From Ignavibacteria bacterium (GTDB taxonomy: Bacteria > Bacteroidota > Ignavibacteria > Tepidaquicellales > Tepidaquicellaceae), in NCBI GenBank assembly GCA_016709315.1, contig JADJMZ010000007.1, positions 1 to 64,000 of the forward strand: a stretch of DNA of 64,000 nt, given 5' to 3'. Shown piece by piece: positions 1 to 8,618 of the stretch (the first letter of the stretch is position 1; every line of letters starts with the position of its first letter). The position numbers and the translations under genes were made by a program. The notes beneath the pieces were generated by a model. It was not told where the DNA came from and searched no databases. It saw only the letters and a program-made list of their open reading frames with translations.

Positions 1-89
1 TCCGCATACAAATTAATCGGACAACAACAAGTGCATATAATTAATAAATCAATTATGTTCTTTCGAATTTTATTTAAATAATTTATCAT
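1..89 (-). CDS. N-terminus of an exported protein (cut by window edge)
   Basis: Only the first 29 codons are in the window. Reading leftwards from ATG at 87-89, they encode a short basic start (Lys-Ile-Arg-Lys), a hydrophobic stretch and a run of cysteines (CTCCC), then PINLYA, which resembles a signal peptide ending at an Ala. A full AGGAGG ribosome-binding site lies at 98-103, eight bases before the ATG, and decides this start; the upstream ATG at 95-97 is followed at once by a stop. The gene lies just downstream of, and co-directional with, the large T9SS protein ending at 183, so it may be co-transcribed. Function cannot be told from this fragment. Confidence 0.55.
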   Translation of the reverse strand, partial: MINYLNKIRKNIIDLLIICTCCCPINLYA

Positions 90-97
90 TGCTGCAT

Positions 98-103
98 CCT
101 CCT
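98..103 (-). promoter_or_regulatory. Consensus ribosome-binding site AGGAGG
   Basis: Perfect Shine-Dalgarno hexamer on the minus strand, eight bases from the ATG at 87-89. It is the main support for the partial gene at the left edge. Confidence 0.6.
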
Positions 104-182
104 GATATTAAAATTTAGTTGAATATTATCTTCATAATAATAATTCAAAGTTTAACTCAAAGAAATCAAATCTATTAACTCA

Positions 183-3100
183 TTACTTCATCACCACAAA
201 CTTCTTCACCGCAACATAATCTTCCGCACCGCGAGACAAGCCCGCAGTCATTCTGTAAAAATAAACTCCGCTTGATAGATCAGCAGCGTTGAATTTAATT
301 TTGTAATAACCCGGCTCTTTAAATTCATTGACTAATGTTACCAGTTCTCTTCCAAGTACATCATAAATTTTCAATGATACAAATCCTAATTTCGCAATTC
401 CATATTCCAGATTTGTAACCGGATTAAACGGATTCGGATAATTCTGCGAAAGTTCATACTTATCCGGAATGCCGATGCTTACTTCTTCAGCGAGATTGAA
501 ATATTCAAAGTTGCCGTTGAAATCAATCTGTTTCAGTCTGTATTTGTATTTGCCTGTTGAGAGATTTTTGTCGGTGAATGAATAATTTTGCGGTTCTGAA
601 ATTGTCCCGCTGCCATTTATAAATCCAATCTTGTTCCATCCCTCTGACGTTTGACCTTTGACAATTGACTTCTCTATGTCGAATCCGGAGTTATTAAGTT
701 CAGCAGATGTTGACCAGTTTAAAGTAACATTTCTTCCTGAGACTGATGAAATAAACGATGCCAGTTCGACCGGAAGGGGATTGTCAACATAAACATGTTT
801 ACTGCAAAGGATTATATCCGGCGTAACATAATAAAGTACATAATGTCCGGGCTGGTTTCCTGCATCTACAAAAACTGAATCATTGTGCGCATCAGAGACA
901 ATTCTTGCTTCCGTCAAATCAAAATTTGACAGTTCAAAGTAAGCAAGTGAATTTGATTCCGCTGTATATAAATTTGTTGAGTTCATAATTACATTGGAAG
1001 ATCCGTAAATACAGATATCATTGGATTCCCAGAAAACAAAAGAAGTATCACGAAGTTTTCCTGATATCGCAATTATTGTGTCTGTACCCGGATAAATTCC
1101 ATTGTAACAATATTGTACAATGCCGTTTCCGTCTGAGAATCCTGATCCGTAATTGCTATTAGCTCCTTTAACAAAAAAGTTGATTCTGATATTGCTCAAT
1201 GTCTGATTCAGTTTATTCTTTACGAGTCCTGAAATGCAGGCCGGTGTACCCGTATGAGCAATAGTAAATTCAGGAGATGAGGTCAGTACTGACAATGTTT
1301 TCACCAGATCACCTGAACCAAAATAAAGATAAGCTTTACCTTTTGAATTCTGATATGCATTTGCACCTACAAGCAAATCAGGATAATCGTCTCCGTTAAC
1401 ATCTCCTGCTGCAGATACAAATCCGCCGAACATGCTTTCGCTAACTTGACCATTCATAAAAAGATCAGCATTAGTATCCATGTTAGAACTGCCATTAAAG
1501 ATATATGCTTTGCCGGTTTTGTTATTATGTCCCCAGGCCCCTATAAAGACATCTGAATAGCTGTCTCGGTTGAAATCATCATTATTGAAAACAGGCGCGA
1601 AATGATCCCCGGGATTTTCACCATTAAATATCAGATCGGGAATATTGTCCGGGATCACTCCTCCAAAATAAATATATACTTTATTTGTACTGTGATCCCA
1701 TTCATCAGCGCCAACAACTATGTCACTGTATCCGTCATTGTTCACATCGCCCGCTGATGCAGCATAGGCACCAAAATTATTATCAATGCCTTCCCCTGTC
1801 ATAATCATATCGGGTATATTATTCATTGCATTGCCTCCAAAATATAAATAAGCTCTTCCGGTGTTATTGCCGTATCTGTAAGCGCCGACTACCACATCTG
1901 AATAACCGTCTGCATTGACATCTCCTGCAGATGAAACAGCGAAACCGAATTGATCATCGGTGACTTCTCCTGTCATGGTAATGTCCGGAACATTATTCAT
2001 ATTTGTTCCGCCAAAGAAAATGTAAGCCCTGCCTGTCCAGTTGTTATATCCTCTGGCTCCGACAATGACATCCGGGAAGCCGTCACCGTTGACATCGCCT
2101 GCTTTTGCAACCTGCATCCCGAAGACATTAAAAATCTGTTCGCCTTCGAGAACGAGATCGGGGATATTATCCATATTCACTCCACCATAGAAAATATAAG
2201 CTCTTCCGTTTAAACCGGAATATCCATAAGCGCCGATTATGATATCATCATAACCGTCTCTGTTCAGATCGCCTGCTCCGGTAGCGGAGTTTCCAAAGAA
2301 AGGATACCATGAAGTTTCTCCGTTAAAAATTACATCCGGTATACTATCCGGAGAAGAACCTCCATAGTATAAGTAAGCTCTTCCGGTTTTAGAATTATAA
2401 TCAGGCGCACCAATTATAAAGTCATCATAGCCGTCACCGTTGACATCTCCTGCAGGATTTGTACATACGCCAAAGTAGTCAAGTGGATTTTCACCTGTGA
2501 ATTCCATGTCTGGAAGAATTTCTTTTGCAGACGGAATAAAATCATAAAAATGAACTATGCCCGACGGATAATTATAAGCGCCGATTCCTATTAATATCTC
2601 CGATTGACCATCACCGTCAAAATCGCCAGCAGATGAAATTGAATGATCGGGAGGACTGCCCCAACTCCCATCAGTTGCCATTATTTCATCAGGCATGTTA
2701 TCCATCGATGAGCCGCCGAAATACAAAAAAGTTTTAAGTTTCCATGAACCTACTATTACATCTGAATAGCCATCATTATTGACATCACCGGCTGAAGATA
2801 CCCTGTAACCGAAATATGCAAAATTATCCGTCCCAACCATAGTTATATCCGCTATATTATCCATGTTTATTCCGCCGAAATAAATAAAAGCTTTGCCTAC
2901 ACTGAAAAGTCCTGCTGCTGCGTTACCTACTATAACGTCAGAGAATCCGTCTCCGTTTACATCACCGGCATCTGAGACCTGAAAATCATAAATGCTTTCT
3001 GTTGAAATCAATACGTCAGGTATATTATCCATAAACCCACCTCCGTAAAATATATGAGCATCAGCTCCTCCTGCACCGACAATTACGTCATCATAACCGT

Positions 3101-3827
3101 CACCATTTACATCACCTGCTGTAGAAACCGGACCTCCGTACAATATGACATCAACAACATTATTCATTGCCGCACCACCGAAAAATATGAAGCCGCCGGA
3201 AGTTATTACATCCGAATAACCGTCGCCGTTCACATCGCCTGCAGTTGAAACCATTTCACCTACCCCTGACAGGATTATGTCGGGAAGATTGTCCATAGAT
3301 GTACCGCCGAGATATATGTATGCATTTGCCGTATATTTTGCTCCGACAATTACATCTGAATAACCGTCACCATTAAAGTCTCCTGCTGTTGAAACGGAAT
3401 AACCGAAATGGTTATTTACAGAACCGTCAGTCAATACAATGTCCGGAGTTGTATTAACTGTTAAGCCGCCGAAATAAATGTATGCTTTACCTGTTACATA
3501 AGGATAACCAATTGCTCCTGTTATAAAATCATCGAATCCATCTCCGTTTACATCGCCGGCATTACTGATGGTACAGCCAAAGCGGCCGTTTGCCTCATTT
3601 GGATTAAAAATTGTTCTTTGCAAAGTATCGCTGCTCAGGTAATTATTTTGTCCGGCTAAAGAAAATCCGGAATTCAATTTGTTATTACCTTTACCGATAA
3701 GTGAACTTATACTTTCCTCAGTTACTTCTTCAGAAAGCGGATCTGCTCTAAGAATATTGGTACAGTAAAATGCTCCAACGAATAAAAACATAATTACAAT
3801 ACCCTTTATATTAGTAATTGTTTTCAT
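183..3827 (-). CDS. Secreted FG-GAP (integrin-like) beta-propeller protein with T9SS sorting domain
   Basis: 1214 aa. A signal peptide covers about residues 1-28. Residues ~75-870 hold 14 FG-GAP units of the type AGDVNGDGYSDVIVGA, each with a calcium-binding DxNxDGxxD loop followed by a 'YIYFGG' strand. Fourteen units would make two seven-bladed propellers. A linker domain follows (with the strand 'LPVELASF'), then the T9SS type A sorting domain starting at LSQNYPNPFNP and ending in KKFVVMK. Such proteins cross the outer membrane through the type IX system and are anchored or released. Two oddities: a heptad-repeat run in the linker (642-669), and a GC-rich six-codon insertion (SRGAED region, 221-240) before the last beta-strand, absent from the sister sorting domains. 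The ligand is unknown. Confidence 0.85.
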   Translation of the reverse strand: MKTITNIKGIVIMFLFVGAFYCTNILRADPLSEEVTEESISSLIGKGNNKLNSGFSLAGQNNYLSSDTLQRTIFNPNEANGRFGCTISNAGDVNGDGFDDFITGAIGYPYVTGKAYIYFGGLTVNTTPDIVLTDGSVNNHFGYSVSTAGDFNGDGYSDVIVGAKYTANAYIYLGGTSMDNLPDIILSGVGEMVSTAGDVNGDGYSDVITSGGFIFFGGAAMNNVVDVILYGGPVSTAGDVNGDGYDDVIVGAGGADAHIFYGGGFMDNIPDVLISTESIYDFQVSDAGDVNGDGFSDVIVGNAAAGLFSVGKAFIYFGGINMDNIADITMVGTDNFAYFGYRVSSAGDVNNDGYSDVIVGSWKLKTFLYFGGSSMDNMPDEIMATDGSWGSPPDHSISSAGDFDGDGQSEILIGIGAYNYPSGIVHFYDFIPSAKEILPDMEFTGENPLDYFGVCTNPAGDVNGDGYDDFIIGAPDYNSKTGRAYLYYGGSSPDSIPDVIFNGETSWYPFFGNSATGAGDLNRDGYDDIIIGAYGYSGLNGRAYIFYGGVNMDNIPDLVLEGEQIFNVFGMQVAKAGDVNGDGFPDVIVGARGYNNWTGRAYIFFGGTNMNNVPDITMTGEVTDDQFGFAVSSAGDVNADGYSDVVVGAYRYGNNTGRAYLYFGGNAMNNIPDMIMTGEGIDNNFGAYAASAGDVNNDGYSDIVVGADEWDHSTNKVYIYFGGVIPDNIPDLIFNGENPGDHFAPVFNNDDFNRDSYSDVFIGAWGHNNKTGKAYIFNGSSNMDTNADLFMNGQVSESMFGGFVSAAGDVNGDDYPDLLVGANAYQNSKGKAYLYFGSGDLVKTLSVLTSSPEFTIAHTGTPACISGLVKNKLNQTLSNIRINFFVKGANSNYGSGFSDGNGIVQYCYNGIYPGTDTIIAISGKLRDTSFVFWESNDICIYGSSNVIMNSTNLYTAESNSLAYFELSNFDLTEARIVSDAHNDSVFVDAGNQPGHYVLYYVTPDIILCSKHVYVDNPLPVELASFISSVSGRNVTLNWSTSAELNNSGFDIEKSIVKGQTSEGWNKIGFINGSGTISEPQNYSFTDKNLSTGKYKYRLKQIDFNGNFEYFNLAEEVSIGIPDKYELSQNYPNPFNPVTNLEYGIAKLGFVSLKIYDVLGRELVTLVNEFKEPGYYKIKFNAADLSSGVYFYRMTAGLSRGAEDYVAVKKFVVMK
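642..669 (-). repeat. In-frame run of four 7-bp repeats in the T9SS linker (copy 1)
   Basis: On the coding strand the bases read gtcaatt, gtcaaag, gtcaaac, gtcagag: four consecutive heptads sharing gtcA. They encode the residues SIVKGQTSE inside the linker before the sorting domain. Identical 28-bp runs occur at 4364-4391 and 9058-9085. The related linker of the protein at 19321-20529 lacks the run and is four residues shorter here. Confidence 0.7.
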
Positions 3828-3922
3828 GTCAGTAATTTAAAATTAAGTAATCACAAGATTATTTTGATTTAAAATATTTATGTTTGATATTTACATTAGC
3901 ATTTAAATTTAAAGCTTTACGT

Positions 3923-6160
3923 TTATTTCATAACTACAAACTTTTTCAACGCTACAAAATCATCAGCAGTCATTCTGTAAAAGTAAACTCCGCTCGCAAG
4001 ATTGCCTGCATCGAATTTAATTTTGTAATATCCCGGCTCTTTAATTTCATTGACTAATGTTACTAATTCTTTCCCAAGCACATCATAAATTTTCAAAGAT
4101 ATAAATCCCAAATTCGAAATTCCAAATTCCAGATTCGTAACCGGATTAAATGGATTCGGATAATCTTGTGAAAGTTCATATTTATGCGGAATGCCAATGC
4201 TTATTTCTTCAGCAAGTTCGAAGTATTCAAAGTTGCCGTTGAAGTCTATTTGTTTAAGTCTGTATTTGTATTTACCTGTTGTGAGATTTTTATCTGTGAA
4301 TGAATAATCCTGTGGCACAATGATTGTCCCGCTGCCATTGATGAATCCAATCTTGCTCCATCCCTCTGACGTTTGACCTTTGACAATTGACTTCTCTATG
4401 TCGAATCCCGAATTATTGAGTTCACTGGAGGTTGACCATTTCAGTTCAACAGTTCTTCCTGTCAGCTCTGCAATAAATGCAGTAAGTTCGACCGGTAGTG
4501 GCGACTCTACGTATATCATCTTATCACATAATACTTTGTAACTACCGCTTACTGAGTCAAAACCGTTATAATAAATCTTGAAATACCCTCCAATTGATCC
4601 GGCATTAACCAGACAATAATATTCATTCGATTGCTCAATGAATGCATTCGATGTATAATTACCGAGGTCCCAGAAACCGGTTAACGAATCCTGATGATAT
4701 AATTCAGTTGAATTTACAGGAATGTAGTTTGCTCCGAGTATCTCGCAATAATTTGAAGGCTGAACGTTCTGAGGTTCATCTGCACCCTTAAATGGTGTTG
4801 TCAGACTCCTTTGATCTCCATCAATATCTGTTACAATCCCGAAATAGATTCCTTTCAGATTCTGATCATGCCTCGAAGGTCCTGCAAGATGTATTCCGTT
4901 AAAATACACTTTAGATGATGTGGAATTAAGATCAAGTCCGGAAAGAGTTTTCCAGTTCTGTAAATTTTTCACTGCAGTTCCATTGAGTACTGCAAACATT
5001 GAGTCCAGAGGAAAAGGTATTTGGAGATCGCAATAGTTGTTATAGTTGCAGCTCAGTTGTGAGCTATTCAAATTCAGGAATCTTCCGTAACCATACCTGC
5101 CTTCTCTTCTGTTAAGTAAATTGTTGATCATCGTAACAGCAGCAGAACCGGACAAATCAATTATATATTCGTTAGGCAATGGATCACAGGAAATAGTATT
5201 ATGCAATATTTTAATACCTGAACTTCCTGATATGCTAAATGCTGTAGCTCCACCTACAGAGTTATTTGCAATAATTCCTTCAATGAAGTTGCAGCCGCTG
5301 ATGTTAACAGCCAGTCCGCCGACTCTGAATCTGTTTTTGCTTATGAAGTTCTTAACAAGTGAAAGTATTCCCTTGCCATTTGAAATTGTGACACAATTCC
5401 CATTCTGAAAATTCATGCTGTTAGATGCAGAAAAAATTGAGTTTGACTCAATATACAATGAATCCTGATTATACAGGATAAGGCAGTCATCATTAATGTT
5501 AATGTTATTGCCCCTGATTGAAGTATTCTTTGAATTTCCTGTAAGACTTACTGCATGCATAGGAAACGGTAAATTGGTATTGCAAATAAATTCATTCTCA
5601 GCAATTTCAAGATCTCTTGATATGCAGTCTGAAGTGGAATTAATTCCCTGAAATCTTTGAAACACATTTTTATGAAATGAAATGTCTTCGATGTTTCCGT
5701 CAAGCAGAACGGAATTCCCTTCACCACCCTGAAATGTCAGCATTTCAAACTCAATGTAATCAGCTCCGTTAATTGCGAGATTTGTATGGTCGCCGGTGAG
5801 GAATACATCTCTCACTCCCGAAAGTGTTTTGAATTTTACTTTACCTGAAGGACTAACTCCGGCAACTGAATCTATGACAATCGTATCCTGATAATTTCCT
5901 GATATAATCTCAAATACAACATTTCCGCTGACTCCATTATCAGAAAGGGATCTTGCAGCAAGGGCAATAGTTTCAAAATCTCCGCCTTGTCCGACAGTGT
6001 AGCTACCGATCAATGGCAATTGCAAACCGGTTAATTGTTCACTTCTTATTTTAACTTTATCTTCCGGTAATACACTTGCTGCAGAAAGAAATCCGATTCC
6101 CAGAAAAAGTAAAAGAAGGAAGATACTTTTATAATTGATTTGGTGAGTTTTATTTTTCAT
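3923..6160 (-). CDS. Secreted right-handed beta-helix-like protein with T9SS sorting domain
   Basis: 745 aa. A signal peptide spans about residues 8-30. The segment from TVGQGGDFETIALAA onward (about residues 55-350) has the short repeating strands and N-rich turns ('ENEF', 'GNNINI', 'NNLLNR') of a parallel beta-helix such as those of pectate-lyase-like proteins. No catalytic site can be named. The linker and sorting domain from residue ~560 are nearly the same as those of the neighbouring T9SS genes, including the heptad run at 4364-4391. This suggests duplication or gene conversion of the C-terminal module among neighbours. It is 95 bases upstream of the FG-GAP gene on the same strand. Likely role: a cell-surface or released carbohydrate- or matrix-binding protein, inferred only. 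Confidence 0.75.
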   Translation of the reverse strand: MKNKTHQINYKSIFLLLLFLGIGFLSAASVLPEDKVKIRSEQLTGLQLPLIGSYTVGQGGDFETIALAARSLSDNGVSGNVVFEIISGNYQDTIVIDSVAGVSPSGKVKFKTLSGVRDVFLTGDHTNLAINGADYIEFEMLTFQGGEGNSVLLDGNIEDISFHKNVFQRFQGINSTSDCISRDLEIAENEFICNTNLPFPMHAVSLTGNSKNTSIRGNNININDDCLILYNQDSLYIESNSIFSASNSMNFQNGNCVTISNGKGILSLVKNFISKNRFRVGGLAVNISGCNFIEGIIANNSVGGATAFSISGSSGIKILHNTISCDPLPNEYIIDLSGSAAVTMINNLLNRREGRYGYGRFLNLNSSQLSCNYNNYCDLQIPFPLDSMFAVLNGTAVKNLQNWKTLSGLDLNSTSSKVYFNGIHLAGPSRHDQNLKGIYFGIVTDIDGDQRSLTTPFKGADEPQNVQPSNYCEILGANYIPVNSTELYHQDSLTGFWDLGNYTSNAFIEQSNEYYCLVNAGSIGGYFKIYYNGFDSVSGSYKVLCDKMIYVESPLPVELTAFIAELTGRTVELKWSTSSELNNSGFDIEKSIVKGQTSEGWSKIGFINGSGTIIVPQDYSFTDKNLTTGKYKYRLKQIDFNGNFEYFELAEEISIGIPHKYELSQDYPNPFNPVTNLEFGISNLGFISLKIYDVLGKELVTLVNEIKEPGYYKIKFDAGNLASGVYFYRMTADDFVALKKFVVMK
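4364..4391 (-). repeat. In-frame run of four 7-bp repeats in the T9SS linker (copy 2)
   Basis: Same four heptads as at 642-669, again within the linker ahead of the sorting domain. Confidence 0.7.
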
Positions 6161-6241
6161 GATAGTTTTTAGTTTAGCAAATTACCGAAAAGGAGTTTTG
6201 AGCTGGTTAATCTTTTCGGAAAAAATTAATCCTGTGTGTGA

Positions 6242-8512
6242 TTATGGTCTTCTCATTATCACATTCGCCAATGAATTATTATCAACGATTGCAATGTCAG
6301 ACGCATCTGTGAAATTATCTCCTGTAACATCAGTCTGCAAATAACCTGACCTGGATTCGAAAGCATCATTATCTACAAGCATTAAATCACTTCCGTCAAT
6401 TATTCCGTCTGAATTTACATCTCCTGAGTAGAAGCAATACTTATTGTCAACAAGAATCTGATTAGCTCCGTATGCAACTGCACCGTTAATCGTAAAATCT
6501 ATTGTCTGCAAAGAATTATTAAATTCCAATCTGCTTGCAGACCAGGTCTCCAGAGTTTTTTTATGCTCAATAGATAAATAGTACTGACCACCCTGTTGTG
6601 CTCTAAAAAACTCCAGACTGTAGTTGCCGTTCACATTAAACACAGTGATTGCTGAATCTATTTTATTGAATGGTGTTGATCCCTCCCTTAGAAATACTTT
6701 TACAGTATCTTGAACGACTTGAGATGAACCCGCACGGTATAATCCCTCTATGAAAAATTTCAGATCAACTCTTAATGGTTCTATTCCCGCATTTGTTGTT
6801 TTGAGAATTGTGCCCTCTGAACCAACTACCCATCCTGTCATTTCATTATAAAAGGACATTGACTTCAAATAGTCATCTGTTCCTATAAAGAAAGTTTGCC
6901 AGTTGAATCCTCCATCTGTGGTTTTGGCAACAGTGCCATAATTGCCCGACACCCACCCTGTATTATTGTTGAAAAAATGGACTGAACTCGGATCAATTAA
7001 CATGAATACATTATAAGAAATCACTTCCCACAAATCTCCTGCGTTTGTTGTCTTTAGAATCGATGCAGGACCAAAATTTGCTACAATATACCCTGTTGAA
7101 GGTGAAGGGAAATGTACTGCAGATATGCTTGTTGCCACAGGCGAATTTATTTGAGACCAACTCTGTCCTTCATCTGTTGACCTGAGTATTAATCCGTTTA
7201 TTTCAAATGTACTTACATTTATTCTCCCAACTGCCCATCCTGTGTTGGAGGAATTTAGAAGTACAGATGTTACTCTTGCATCCTCATTGCTGTAAACTAT
7301 GTTCCAGTTTATACCGGCATTTGTAGTCCTCAGTATTTTGCCTTGAGCACCGATGAATCCAATAGAGTGAGTTTGAAAATAAATTGAATAAATATCTTCA
7401 GAAACATTTGGCTGCAATTCCCAAGTGCTGCCCGCATTTGTTGTTTTGAGTAGATCGTTTCCGGTTCCTCCTGCCCATCCATCTGTCGGGCTTGTGAAGA
7501 ATATTGATCTTAAAGTAGAGTTGATACCACTCGGCTGCAGGTTCCAGTTTGTCCCTCCGTTCGAAGTTGCATATATTATCCCTGATTCCCCTGCAACCCA
7601 GCCTGAAGTTTCTGAGACAAAACAGCAACTGTTCAATCCATTTCTGAAACCGCTGTTCATATTTATCCAATTGTCTCCTCCATCGCTTGATCTGTAAAGT
7701 CTATTTGCTCCAAAACCTGTTCTCCATCCGTTTAATGTCGAGTCAAAAAAGATTGAAGTAATTTCGGTGGCATCGCTCTGAACAAACCAGTTATCACCTC
7801 CGTTAGTTGTTTTCATGTTGGAAGTCCAGCCAGTATTTTCATTAATGAAATTTAAACGCGAAGCTCCATCGGAAGTTTGTATTACCCAATTATCTCCGCT
7901 GTTTGTTGTCTTGCAAATACCGTCAGAGCAAGCCATCCAGCCTGTATACTCATTAACGAAGAAGATGTCCGATATCCCGGTACGTTCATTTGAGATCCAG
8001 CTATCCCCTCCATCTGTTGTTCTTACACAGTATGAATCTCCGCTTATCCAACCGTTCATTGAATTCATAAAGAATACAAATCGCCAAAGCATATCCTCAC
8101 CCTGATACATTGACATTGATATCCAATTTTCTCCCCCGTTAGTTGTTTTCATTACGTCCCGTCCAACTAACCAGCCGGTCATGCTGGATGTCATTTGGCA
8201 ATCCAGCCAGGGACGATCTGTTCCCGGCGTTCCGGGATCCATCTTTATCCAACTGATTCCTCCGTTTGTACTTCGAAAAGCGCAATCGCTAGCTGATATC
8301 AAACCTATTTCCTGATTCAGGAACGAGACAGATCTAAGGCGATTTAAATTCGGATTTGTTAAATTTAAAGTATTCCAGCTTAAACCATTATTGGTTGTTT
8401 TTGAGACTGTTCCTTCACCTATTATCCAGCCCGTATTATGATCGAGAAAGCAGCCCGAGAAGTACCAGCTTCCTGAAGGTACCGGATTCTGCCACTGCCA
8501 GACAGGATTCAC
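6242..8512 (-). CDS. YCF48-type beta-propeller protein with dockerin-like C-terminus, signal peptide lost
   Basis: 756 aa from a GTG at 8512. It carries about 14 YCF48/photosystem-II-stability-type repeats, with GW..G loops followed by KTTNGG..W (KTTNSGDNW, RTTDGGDSW), over residues ~10-590. The tail, residues ~600-756, begins 'FFIEGLY' and ends with two calcium-loop motifs, DVNSDGIIDGSD and DVTGDNFTDASD, as in type I dockerins. The same tail occurs in proteins at 45361, 47943 and 53234. The start is abnormal. The first residues NPVWQWQNP match residues ~25-33 of the 45361 protein, just after its signal peptide. Everything upstream is a 7-bp repeat array with an in-frame TAG, so the signal peptide and promoter have been replaced. 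It is probably a decapitated gene, unless the assembly is wrong here. Confidence 0.7.
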   Translation of the reverse strand: MNPVWQWQNPVPSGSWYFSGCFLDHNTGWIIGEGTVSKTTNNGLSWNTLNLTNPNLNRLRSVSFLNQEIGLISASDCAFRSTNGGISWIKMDPGTPGTDRPWLDCQMTSSMTGWLVGRDVMKTTNGGENWISMSMYQGEDMLWRFVFFMNSMNGWISGDSYCVRTTDGGDSWISNERTGISDIFFVNEYTGWMACSDGICKTTNSGDNWVIQTSDGASRLNFINENTGWTSNMKTTNGGDNWFVQSDATEITSIFFDSTLNGWRTGFGANRLYRSSDGGDNWINMNSGFRNGLNSCCFVSETSGWVAGESGIIYATSNGGTNWNLQPSGINSTLRSIFFTSPTDGWAGGTGNDLLKTTNAGSTWELQPNVSEDIYSIYFQTHSIGFIGAQGKILRTTNAGINWNIVYSNEDARVTSVLLNSSNTGWAVGRINVSTFEINGLILRSTDEGQSWSQINSPVATSISAVHFPSPSTGYIVANFGPASILKTTNAGDLWEVISYNVFMLIDPSSVHFFNNNTGWVSGNYGTVAKTTDGGFNWQTFFIGTDDYLKSMSFYNEMTGWVVGSEGTILKTTNAGIEPLRVDLKFFIEGLYRAGSSQVVQDTVKVFLREGSTPFNKIDSAITVFNVNGNYSLEFFRAQQGGQYYLSIEHKKTLETWSASRLEFNNSLQTIDFTINGAVAYGANQILVDNKYCFYSGDVNSDGIIDGSDLMLVDNDAFESRSGYLQTDVTGDNFTDASDIAIVDNNSLANVIMRRP

Positions 8513-8618
8513 TATTGCCTATTCACTATTGCCTATTCACTATTGCCTATTCACTATTGCCTATTCACTATTGCCTATTCACTATTGCCTATTCACTATT
8601 GCCTATTCACTATTGCCT
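8507..8618 (-). repeat. Heptad array, 16 units, at a stop codon and over the next gene's lost 5' end
   Basis: Eight perfect 14-bp units (two alternating heptads, attcact and attgcct on the plus strand; aggcaat and agtgaat on the coding strand). The array provides the TAG stop codon (8617-8619) of the upstream T9SS gene and runs directly into the truncated start of the YCF48 gene. The same heptad words form the array at 50451-50576, in the same orientation relative to transcription. It resembles the short tandem heptanucleotide repeats described from cyanobacteria in type, though not in a named family. Confidence 0.85.

Noticed and set aside
1950..3248. Plus-strand frames inside the FG-GAP gene
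   Set aside because: They mirror the repeated units of the minus-strand protein and have no starts of their own.
8507..8618. CRISPR array
   Set aside because: Units are only 7 or 14 bases with no spacers, and no cas genes are in the window.
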